Shown in pieces: positions 16,480-22,583 of a DNA stretch of 22,603 bases. The stretch comes from Alphaproteobacteria bacterium CG11_big_fil_rev_8_21_14_0_20_44_7 (GTDB lineage: Bacteria; Pseudomonadota; Alphaproteobacteria; Rickettsiales; 21-14-0-20-44-7), in the NCBI GenBank assembly GCA_002787615.1, contig PCXJ01000023.1, positions 1-22,603 on the forward strand, in the 5' to 3' direction. Numbering within the stretch: the stretch's first letter is position 1; each line of letters starts with the position of its first letter. Under the pieces are notes generated by a model that was not told the DNA's origin, made no database searches, and worked only from the letters and a program-made list of their open reading frames with translations. The position numbers and the translations under genes were made by a program.

Positions 16480-16671
16480 ATACCTAATGATTAATAAAAT
16501 TTACATAAAAGTTTATATAAATTAATTATATCATAAATAGGCGATTTTTTCTAGTCAGGATTACGAGTGTGAGTTAGCGGCGGCTCGTATAAAATACTGT
16601 ATATTAAGAGATTTTTTATTTGTAACCTAAAATTCATAAAGGTTAATCCTATATGGCTGCTCAGCTTGAAT
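16480..16671 (-). promoter_or_regulatory. AT-rich intergenic region before the first DUF4402-like gene
   Basis: This region separates the kinase stop from the DUF4402-like start. On the minus strand it contains a TATAAT about 50 bases before the ATG without a good -35. Just after the kinase stop, a 6-bp inverted repeat (TAACCT/AGGTTA with an 11-base loop, around 16621-16644) is not followed by a T-run. The region is probably where transcription of the secreted-protein gene begins; details are uncertain. Confidence 0.4.
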
Positions 16672-19032
16672 TTATTTTGGGATGGTGAAGAAAAATGTGC
16701 TGCCTTTACCGAGTTTTGATTCTATCCAGATTTTTCCGCCTAGTGAATCAACAATTTTCTGGCAGATGGCAAGACCGATACCGCTTCCCGGATATTCATC
16801 CTTGCGATGCAGGCGCTTAAAGGGTGAGAAAACCATTTCGGAATATTTTTTATCAATTCCGATGCCGTTATCACGCACATAAAAAGTCCAGCAATCTTTC
16901 CCTTCTTCAAATCCTACATGTATTATCGGCGGTGCTTTTGCGCTTATATATTTCAATGCATTTGAGAGCAGATTTTGCAATAGGCGAGAAAGTCTAACCG
17001 GATTGGTGCTGATTATGGGCAGTTCATCATGCGTAATTTTGGCTTTTGTCTGTGAGATTTTTTCCTGCAAAATTGATTTAACATAGGATAAAATCTCCAA
17101 GCAATTCACTTCTACCGCTTTTCCGGTTTCGCCATCCATTTTGGCATAATCTAGCAAATCATGGATTAATTCCTGCATCCGTTTGGCGGAAATATTGGCA
17201 ATCTTCACATATTCTAATGCACTCTCATCAAGAGCTTCCCCGTATTCCTTCTGTAGCAATCCGGTGAAGCTGGTAATCATCCGGAGTGGTTCTTGCAAAT
17301 CATGCGATGCTACATAGGCAAATCTCCCAAGCTCCTCATTAGTTTCGGTTAGTTCGGTAACGCTGTTGGAAAGCTGGGTTTCGGAATCGCGCAATTCCTC
17401 AATATATCTTTTTAATGAGATTTTTGCACCCAGCCATTCGGAGATAAGTCCGAGAATGTTTTTCTCGCTTATAGTAAAATCCTTGTTACGTATCTTGGAA
17501 CTCACAAAATCAACCGTTCCGTAAGCTTCGCCGCCAACATATATTGGAATTGAGATGTATGAGCTGATATTGAGAAGCTTGCCGCAAGGGTGAGTAGGCG
17601 CATTTGGTGCGGATGTGTCATGGCATGCCAGATTCTGCTTTCCTTGAGATGAGCTTTTATATAAAGCTTTATCTAGCGCAATTTTATCAGGAAATTTCTT
17701 GAGCGGATGGGTGCTATAGCTCGTATCTATATAATAGTTATTATCTTTAATTTCGCTCAGAATGGCAGTTTCCATCCCAAGATTATTGCAGGTGATGCGT
17801 AATATATCTTCAATTGTTTGTGCAATATCTTCGGTGGCGGTAGCGGTTATATGATAGATTTCCTCAAAAAATCTCTCACTATTTTTTCTTTCGGTGATAT
17901 CTTGAATCTGTGAGATGAAATATAATGATTCACCATCATCATTCTCTACTAATGAAACGTTTAATTGCGCCCACATCACAGAGCCATTTTTGCGGTAATA
18001 ACGCTTATCCATGCTGTAAGTTCTAAGCTCTTTTGATAAAACCTTTTCTACCAACCCAAGATCGGCATCGAGATCATCGGGATGGGTGATGGTCTGGAAA
18101 TCAAGCTCCAAAAATTCGTCTTTTGTGTAGCCCATAATCTCGCATAAGGCAGAATTCACCATCAGCCATTTTCCTTCAAGTGATACTAAGGCGATGCCGA
18201 TGGGCGAGCTTTCAATCGCAATACGAAATTTCTCTTCGCTTTGTTTTAGCGATTCTTCGGCGCGTTTTTTTTCTGTGACATCAACATATACGCAGAGGAA
18301 TTTCTCAAAGCTTTGTTCTTCATCATTAACCGCAATTGCCGAGTATAAAACATCTATTACTTTGCCATTCTTTTTCAACACTTCCAGATTCACATCTTTG
18401 CAGCTTCCAACTTCTATTAAGTTGGGCAGAACTTCTTTCTTGTAATAGCGTTGTGAGGAAGCGGTTAAGAAATCAGTAGCTTTGCGTCCAACAATCTCGC
18501 GTCTTCTATATCCGAGCTTATCCAGCCAGAAATCACTGGCATCGATTATTACCCCGTCAATTTCCGTGGAAAGTTGCATTACCGGCGTTTGATTATAGAG
18601 GAGGCGGTATTTCTCTTCATTCTCGGACAGGCTTCTGATGAACTCAAATTCACTCTGAATGTCTGTGCAAACATGCACGAAGCCTAGAAAATTGGCATCC
18701 TTATCATATCTGGGGCTGGCGCTATCATTTATCCAGTGATGGGTTTTGCTTTCCTCATTCCAGAGCCGATATTTGATTTCGTAAGCTTCTTTGCGCTCAT
18801 GACTATGCTCGGCTGTTTTTAGGCAGCCTTCCAAATCGCCGGGATGTATACTCTCAATCCAGCCATAGCCCAAGCATTCATCTAAATCTTTTCCGGTGAA
18901 TTCCAGCCAGGCCGTGTTTAAGTAGGTTACGAGGCTTTTGGAATCGGTCAGCCAAATCATTGCGGAGATTGCTTCAACAAATTGAATTAGCTGCTGGTCG
19001 GTCTCTTTTGCAAGTTTTTTTGTGGCTTTCAT
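16672..19032 (-). CDS. Cytoplasmic PAS-PAS-PAS-GAF histidine kinase
   Basis: A 786-residue kinase without membrane helices. Three PAS domains lie at about 14-126 (PAS_3 type, with WIESIHPGDLEGC), 138-255 and 267-383 (ending in SQIQDITERK). A GAF domain follows at about 398-541. The phosphotransfer helix has H577 in RFAYVASHDLQEPLR, the same subclass as the membrane kinase near 12 kb. The ATPase domain has LLQNLLSNALKY, DNGIGID and GSGIGLAICQKIV. The bound ligand of the PAS/GAF domains cannot be told from sequence. The gene follows the XRE-receiver gene by 57 bases on the same strand, so the two are likely a cognate pair. Confidence 0.93.
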   Translation of the reverse strand: MKATKKLAKETDQQLIQFVEAISAMIWLTDSKSLVTYLNTAWLEFTGKDLDECLGYGWIESIHPGDLEGCLKTAEHSHERKEAYEIKYRLWNEESKTHHWINDSASPRYDKDANFLGFVHVCTDIQSEFEFIRSLSENEEKYRLLYNQTPVMQLSTEIDGVIIDASDFWLDKLGYRRREIVGRKATDFLTASSQRYYKKEVLPNLIEVGSCKDVNLEVLKKNGKVIDVLYSAIAVNDEEQSFEKFLCVYVDVTEKKRAEESLKQSEEKFRIAIESSPIGIALVSLEGKWLMVNSALCEIMGYTKDEFLELDFQTITHPDDLDADLGLVEKVLSKELRTYSMDKRYYRKNGSVMWAQLNVSLVENDDGESLYFISQIQDITERKNSERFFEEIYHITATATEDIAQTIEDILRITCNNLGMETAILSEIKDNNYYIDTSYSTHPLKKFPDKIALDKALYKSSSQGKQNLACHDTSAPNAPTHPCGKLLNISSYISIPIYVGGEAYGTVDFVSSKIRNKDFTISEKNILGLISEWLGAKISLKRYIEELRDSETQLSNSVTELTETNEELGRFAYVASHDLQEPLRMITSFTGLLQKEYGEALDESALEYVKIANISAKRMQELIHDLLDYAKMDGETGKAVEVNCLEILSYVKSILQEKISQTKAKITHDELPIISTNPVRLSRLLQNLLSNALKYISAKAPPIIHVGFEEGKDCWTFYVRDNGIGIDKKYSEMVFSPFKRLHRKDEYPGSGIGLAICQKIVDSLGGKIWIESKLGKGSTFFFTIPK

Positions 19033-19076
19033 ATTAGTGCTAACCCAAGCTATCGGACTTATATATTATCTGAAGA

Positions 19077-19092
19077 TAGGTACTTCTACCTA
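19077..19092 (-). other. Intercistronic hairpin at the XRE-receiver stop codon
   Basis: TAGGTA-CTTC-TACCTA is a perfect 6-bp stem with a tetraloop. On the coding strand it begins at the stop codon of the XRE-receiver gene and lies 45 bases before the kinase ATG. With no T-run it is not a terminator. It could tune mRNA stability or relative expression of the two genes. Confidence 0.4.
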
Positions 19093-19827
19093 CATACTAG
19101 GCAATATAACGACACGACTCCAATATTTAATAGTTATGGCAACGTCATCGGCGAATTCAATATAATCAACGGATTTTGGAATAAAGCCGCTTGCATTATG
19201 TTTGTAAACTTCCATCATCTCCTTAACGCTGATGCTATTTGTGAGTATGACAATTGGAATATCGCTAATCGTATGGTCTTTTTTGACTTGCTTTAAGACT
19301 TCTATGCCGCTTTTCTTGGGCATGTTGAGATCGAGAATAATAATATCCGGACGCGGACTGCCAAACTTCTTTTCGGCATTTCTGATGTAATCAATAACTT
19401 TCTCCGGGTCTTGTATGGCGTGGAAATTGACAATCTCACCGGATTCTTCCACCGCTTTGCGCATTAAAAGCTCATCACCTGCATTATCTTCGACAAGCAG
19501 AAGGTTCAATGGGCGGGTACGCTCTTGCTTGATAACATCGGTTTTTATGGAATCGCCGATACTATCTTCATCAAGCTGTAGCCCTTCATAGAAGAAACTT
19601 GCAGGTACATTGAGGATTTTTGAGAGTTGCAATAGGCGTTTTACCGTAACTTTATTGCTGCCATTTTCATATTTCTGTATTTGTTGGTATGATAAGCCCA
19701 GCAATTCTGCCAGTTTTGTTTGGCTAAGCTTCAGGACTTTGCGCCTGTCTTTGATTTTATGTCCTATAAATTTGTCGATATAATCTGATTCCAACTTCAC
19801 TACCTCATTATTTGAAATGTAAGACAT
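19090..19827 (-). CDS. XRE-family HTH fused to a C-terminal receiver domain
   Basis: A 245-residue protein from the ATG at 19827. A TTG at 19857, with AGGA six bases upstream, would add ten residues and cannot be excluded. The N-terminal half is an XRE/HTH_3 DNA-binding domain (about 21-78: IKDRRKVLKLSQTKLAELLG, then SYQQIQKYENGSNKV), in the form common in Alphaproteobacteria. A short linker leads to a complete receiver domain (about 108-240) of the Rcp1 type: E113/D114, D166 in ILDLNMPKKSG, T196 and K218. The order is the reverse of ordinary response regulators. It is probably a phosphorylation-controlled repressor or activator paired with the PAS/GAF kinase, and is divergent from the DUF4402-like gene at 20182. 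Confidence 0.9.
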   Translation of the reverse strand: MSYISNNEVVKLESDYIDKFIGHKIKDRRKVLKLSQTKLAELLGLSYQQIQKYENGSNKVTVKRLLQLSKILNVPASFFYEGLQLDEDSIGDSIKTDVIKQERTRPLNLLLVEDNAGDELLMRKAVEESGEIVNFHAIQDPEKVIDYIRNAEKKFGSPRPDIIILDLNMPKKSGIEVLKQVKKDHTISDIPIVILTNSISVKEMMEVYKHNASGFIPKSVDYIEFADDVAITIKYWSRVVILPSM

Positions 19828-19894
19828 AATTAAAGTGAATATTTGCGGGGATTTCAAATTTATTCCTGCAAACTGCTATCAATCGGATTTAAAT

Positions 19895-19907
19895 TACTTA
19901 GTAAGTA
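19895..19907. promoter_or_regulatory. 13-bp palindrome upstream of the XRE-receiver gene
   Basis: TACTTAGTAAGTA has perfect 6-base arms around one base. It sits 68 bases before the ATG (38 before the alternative TTG), within the likely promoter of the XRE-receiver gene. XRE proteins bind short dyads, so this is a candidate autoregulatory operator. The role is inferred. Confidence 0.4.
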
Positions 19908-19956
19908 GTAATATAATCACCCATTAATTCTCCTATAAGCCCGCGAATTTATAATT

Positions 19957-20002
19957 TTTTTGGTTATAAAAGCATTTTTTATACCTTTATTTTAACCAAA
20001 AA
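19957..20002. promoter_or_regulatory. Long inverted repeat in the divergent intergenic region
   Basis: The perfect 10-bp arms TTTTTGGTTA (19957-19966) and TAACCAAAAA (19993-20002) flank a 26-base AT-rich loop with a smaller TAAAA/TTTTA dyad. The element lies midway between the XRE-receiver gene and the strongly signalled DUF4402-like gene. It could be an operator with two separated half-sites. It could also be a bidirectional terminator for transcripts escaping either side, since it is A/T-flanked on both strands, although the stem is GC-poor. Confidence 0.45.
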
Positions 20003-20076
20003 CCGCCATTTTCCGGCATTTGCCTATCTTGAGTAGTGGAGTGAGTGGTAAATACTATTATTATTAGGCGTAATGT

Positions 20077-20107
20077 TTAACAAACTGTAACATAAATATT
20101 ATATAAT
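20077..20107 (+). promoter_or_regulatory. Candidate promoter of the DUF4402-like gene at 20182
   Basis: TTAACA (20077-20082) and a perfect TATAAT (20102-20107) are separated by 19 bases, longer than ideal. The start would lie near 20114, leaving an AT-rich leader of about 68 bases. The paralogue at 21737 has a similar TTAACG...TATAAT arrangement, which supports the assignment. Confidence 0.45.
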
Positions 20108-20181
20108 GTTAATTGTATGGTGATAATGCCTTAATAACTAATAAATAGAAAATAATTAAATAAATTAACAAAGGGGATAAT

Positions 20182-20754
20182 ATGAAACTTACTAACAAAC
20201 TTCTAGCAGCTACAGCAATTGCGGGTGTTGCTATAATCGGTGCTTCATTTAATGCGAGCGCAGTTGACCAAGACATTGATGCGAGTGCGGAATTTAGAGC
20301 TGCTCTTGCTCTTTCTAACGCGGTTGATATGGATTTCGGTGTCATTGATTATTCAGGAACATCAGCAGGTACTGTTGTATTGGATGCGGCTGATGCCAGC
20401 TTAACAGGTGACGCAAACTATGTTCCTGCAAGTTCTACAGGTACATTGGGTGCAGTTGATATTGACGGCGAAACTGGCGCTACAATTGAAATTTCATGCG
20501 AATCTACAGGTACTTTGAGTGATGGTACAAACACTCTGGGTCTTATAAATACTGAAGTTCGCATCGGCGGTACTGACCGTGCATGTGCAGGTCTTGGTAC
20601 TTCACCATCAACTTTTGATCTATCTGCCGGTACAGATACTCTGGAAGTTGGTGCGACAATCAACATACTAGCAGGCGGAATCCAGGCGGCCGGTGTATAC
20701 AACACAACTAATGCTTCTGGAGATCCGATCACTGTACGTGTTGTATACCAATAA
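20182..20754 (+). CDS. Exported DUF4402-like protein (paralogue 2, probably highly expressed)
   Basis: A 190-residue precursor with a textbook signal peptide (MKLTNK, hydrophobic core, cleavage after ASA near residue 27). The mature protein is small, acidic and Gly/Thr/Ala-rich. It follows the DUF4402 pattern: ASAEFRAALALSNAVDMDFG, ISCES...CAG (Cys 106 and 135), and a C-terminal GGIQAAGVYN...GDPITVRVVYQ. It lacks the first Cys pair of its three paralogues. A near-ideal ribosome binding site (AAAGGGG, five bases before the ATG), heavy use of GGT for glycine, and a strong terminator point to abundant synthesis. A surface-layer, fibre or envelope role is a guess; the function of the family is unknown. 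It is divergent from the XRE-receiver gene. Confidence 0.8.
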   Translation: MKLTNKLLAATAIAGVAIIGASFNASAVDQDIDASAEFRAALALSNAVDMDFGVIDYSGTSAGTVVLDAADASLTGDANYVPASSTGTLGAVDIDGETGATIEISCESTGTLSDGTNTLGLINTEVRIGGTDRACAGLGTSPSTFDLSAGTDTLEVGATINILAGGIQAAGVYNTTNASGDPITVRVVYQ

Positions 20755-20786
20755 TAACTCAATAACTAGCTTACAACCATAGTAGA

Positions 20787-20816
20787 GAAAAGCCGGGCGC
20801 CGAGTCCGGCTTTTTC
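20787..20816 (+). terminator. Rho-independent terminator
   Basis: The stem AAAAGCCGG/CCGGCTTTTT encloses a nine-base loop and ends in a T-run, 33 bases after the stop of the DUF4402-like gene. This is the clearest intrinsic terminator in the window. The A-tract makes it partly functional for the opposite strand as well. Confidence 0.88.
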
Positions 20817-20832
20817 TTGTGCGGTATAATTA

Positions 20833-20925
20833 TTTCGTTCAAGCGCCACTAAGGCTTAGCGGCCTCAATGGCCTTGCCGAACTTTGTTCGGAGGTTTTCG
20901 TTCAAGCGCCACTAAGGCTTAGCGG
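20833..20925. repeat. Two identical 30-bp direct repeats with a palindromic spacer
   Basis: Identical 30-base copies at 20833-20862 and 20896-20925 start TTTCGTTCAAGCGCC and contain the dyad CTAAGGCTTAG. The 33-base spacer holds a perfect hairpin, CCGAAC-TTT-GTTCGG (20877-20891), and a GGCC/GGCC dyad. The first 13 bases recur once more at 22347-22359. This looks like a dispersed intergenic palindromic element with one partial duplication. Confidence 0.75.
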
Positions 20926-20937
20926 GCACAGATGTAG

Positions 20938-21010
20938 TGTCATTCCAGCGCATGCTGGAATCTAGGGTTTGTAGAGTGAGAACTGGATTCTGACATTCGC
21001 CAGAATGACA
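20938..21010 (+). repeat. REP/MITE-like palindromic element, copy 1
   Basis: A 73-base element with terminal inverted repeats TGTCATTC/GAATGACA. Its left half forms the hairpin ATTCCAGC-GCAT-GCTGGAAT. The right half forms a similar hairpin with one mismatch. The whole element can also fold end to end. Similarity continues about 19 bases beyond the right end (AGGGTGGTAAGGTGTAAGG). A second copy in the same orientation lies 1,572 bases downstream. Open frames crossing it are by-products of the repeat. Confidence 0.85.
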
Positions 21011-21127
21011 AGGGTGGTAAGGTGTAAGGCGAACTGCGATTTCATGTTCAATGTTCCTAACTCCTAAATCCCAAATCCCAAATCCCAAAAGATTGAAACT
21101 ACCGGAATTTTGCTGTAATATGCGGCG
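21011..21127 (+). other. Intergenic region with heptamer repeat upstream of paralogue 3
   Basis: Contains three perfect tandem copies of AAATCCC (21066-21086), 42 bases before the next ATG. I see no good -35/-10 pair and no strong ribosome binding site. Confidence 0.55.
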
Positions 21128-21643
21128 ATGAAGGTTTTTTTCGGCATAATTACTTATATTCTCCTGAGTTTTGTGGTTCTGCCATGTGCGCATGCGGCTG
21201 ATTTAGATTTCGGTGCAATTGAATATGTGCCCGGTGCGGGGAATCTCAATGCCATATTAGACCCTGCGGACGGTAGTTTGAGTTGCAATCGCCCCAATCA
21301 ATATACTTGCCAGTCATTCGGCACACCGGGCAGCACTTTGATAACAGGAACTCCGGGAGATGTGGTGAGCATTGCTTGTCGGAATACGCCTGATATTGCA
21401 AACGGTATTCGGACTCTAAAAATCGCTCAGGCTAACATCCATATAGATAACACAACGCATGACTGTAAGGGGCTGAATAATTCGGTCACAAACCATACTA
21501 TTTCGGGTGTGCAAGTGCAGGATACGGTTTATTGGGGTGGAAAATTAAAGGTTACGGGTGGAACGGATAATTTATCAGGCTATTTCTCAAGCACTCAGGG
21601 GCCGGGCGGGCAATCACAACGAATTAGAATTATATTTCAGTAG
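21128..21643 (+). CDS. Exported DUF4402-like protein (paralogue 3, shortened N-terminus)
   Basis: 171 residues with a signal peptide (cleavage after AHA at residue 23), running almost directly into DLDFGAIEYVPG. The opening strand of about 18 residues present in the other three paralogues (ASAxFxxALxxxNxVDM pattern) is missing. The rest is family-like: four cysteines (53, 61, 84, 113), an isoleucine-rich centre, and a C-terminus ending RIRIIFQ. It is most similar in its GSLSCN...C pattern to the paralogue at 15889. The lack of the first strand means a divergent fold edge, a donated strand from a partner, or the start of decay; the reading frame is otherwise intact. The upstream signals are weak, so expression may be low or conditional. 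Confidence 0.68.
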   Translation: MKVFFGIITYILLSFVVLPCAHAADLDFGAIEYVPGAGNLNAILDPADGSLSCNRPNQYTCQSFGTPGSTLITGTPGDVVSIACRNTPDIANGIRTLKIAQANIHIDNTTHDCKGLNNSVTNHTISGVQVQDTVYWGGKLKVTGGTDNLSGYFSSTQGPGGQSQRIRIIFQ

Positions 21644-21679
21644 TAAAAAGCGCAAAAATACTAGTAATTATATGTAAAG

Positions 21680-21711
21680 TTAACGAATCTTAAAGAATAC
21701 CACTATATAAT
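21680..21711 (+). promoter_or_regulatory. Candidate promoter of paralogue 4
   Basis: TTAACG (21680-21685) and TATAAT (21706-21711) are 20 bases apart; TATATA two bases upstream would give an 18-base spacer. The arrangement parallels that before the paralogue at 20182. The ATG lies 25 bases downstream of the -10. Confidence 0.4.
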
Positions 21712-21736
21712 AATAATTAAGGCATACATACTACTT

Positions 21737-22330
21737 ATGATAGCACATACAAAAAATAGACAAAACACTCTAAGAGCTAAATTAACAATATTCACCCTTT
21801 TTGTTAGCTTTGCAATGGCTTCCCACTCTCTGGATACAGAGGTGGGAGCCAGTGCGACGTTTGTTAAGGCTCTTTCTATAACCGGAAATTCTGATATGAG
21901 TTTTGGGGTCATTCAATATACCAGCAATAATGCAGCAAATGAAATTACATTATCGCCCGATGGTGCAATAAGTTGTACAAATAATTCAGATTATATTTGC
22001 CCGCCATCAGGTGCGCGCGGCGAAGTAAAATTTAGCGGCTCTGCCGGATTTGAGCTTGAGATTTCGTGTGAAGCTTCGGGCGCAATTTCCAATGGTTCGG
22101 AAATATTCCAGTTGGATGCGGCAGCAATCAATATTGGCGAATCCACATATAATTGTCTTGGTACGGGGTCGAGCGCGGCGCAATATACGCTGACCGGAGA
22201 TGTTGAGAGTGATGCGCTATATCTCGGTAGCAGGTTGAATATTCCGGAAACTGGTATCAGCGAAGGCGGCGAATATGCCAGCGATTATAGCGGTGGCGAC
22301 CCGATTACCATACGCATAGTTTATCAGTGA
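21737..22330 (+). CDS. Exported DUF4402-like protein (paralogue 4)
   Basis: 197 residues with a slightly long basic n-region and hydrophobic core (cleavage probably near residue 29-32). The family signature follows: ASATFVKALSITGNSDMSFGVIQY, Cys 80/88/111/140, ISCEASGAISNG, and a C-terminal GGDPITIRIVYQ almost identical to paralogues 1 and 2. It has the extra Cys pair absent from the 20182 protein. The ribosome binding site is poor. It lies 93 bases after paralogue 3, with its own candidate promoter and no terminator between. The function is unknown; a secreted or surface-associated β protein is likely. Confidence 0.75.
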   Translation: MIAHTKNRQNTLRAKLTIFTLFVSFAMASHSLDTEVGASATFVKALSITGNSDMSFGVIQYTSNNAANEITLSPDGAISCTNNSDYICPPSGARGEVKFSGSAGFELEISCEASGAISNGSEIFQLDAAAINIGESTYNCLGTGSSAAQYTLTGDVESDALYLGSRLNIPETGISEGGEYASDYSGGDPITIRIVYQ

Positions 22331-22377
22331 TTTGATGTTTTTTGTGTTTCGTTCAAGCGGTGCGCAGGAGGCTGTCA

Positions 22378-22407
22378 TTGCCTGAATGCATAAGCATTCT
22401 AGGGCAA
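22378..22407. repeat. Intergenic hairpin element
   Basis: TTGCC/GGCAA and the inner arms GAATGC/GCATTC close on an ATAA loop. It lies 48 bases after the last DUF4402-like gene, but no T-run follows, so it is more likely part of the palindromic repeat mosaic than a terminator. Confidence 0.55.
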
Positions 22408-22457
22408 TCTAAATGCAGGCGCAAGAGTGGATTCCCCTAGAATTCACACCTCTCTTT

Positions 22458-22474
22458 TCCCCCTTATAGGGGGA
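22458..22474. repeat. Short GC-rich hairpin in the repeat mosaic
   Basis: TCCCCC-TTATA-GGGGGA is a perfect six-base stem with a five-base loop. It lies between the previous hairpin and the second REP-like element. Confidence 0.5.
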
Positions 22475-22509
22475 GGTAATAGTCAATAGGAAGATTAGTG
22501 CAGGGGTGA

Positions 22510-22583
22510 TGTCATTCCAGCGTATGCTGGAATCCAGGGTTTGTAGAATGTTACTCTGGATTCTGGCCTTCGCCAGAATGACA
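22510..22583 (+). repeat. REP/MITE-like palindromic element, copy 2
   Basis: A 74-base copy of the element at 20938, same orientation, with both internal hairpins perfect (ATTCCAGC-GTAT-GCTGGAAT and ATTCTGGC-CTTC-GCCAGAAT). The terminal TGTCATTC/GAATGACA repeats are intact. Homology to copy 1 continues to the window edge (GGTTGGTAAGGTTCAAGG). It ends the cassette carrying paralogues 3 and 4. Confidence 0.85.

Noticed and set aside
20833..20925. CRISPR-like spacing (30-bp repeats, 33-bp spacer)
   Set aside because: Only two repeat copies, the spacer itself forms a strong hairpin, and no cas gene is present. It fits a dispersed palindromic element better.
21066..21086. Telomere-like repeat
   Set aside because: Three heptamer units within an intergenic region of a bacterial chromosome have no link to replicon ends here; simple tandem repeat is enough.
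20912..21193. Minus-strand open frame of 93 codons
   Set aside because: It is translated straight through the REP-like element and the heptamer repeat and overlaps the signal peptide of paralogue 3. It is repeat-derived.
22378..22407. Terminator for the last DUF4402-like gene
   Set aside because: The stem is good but no T-run follows on the plus strand.
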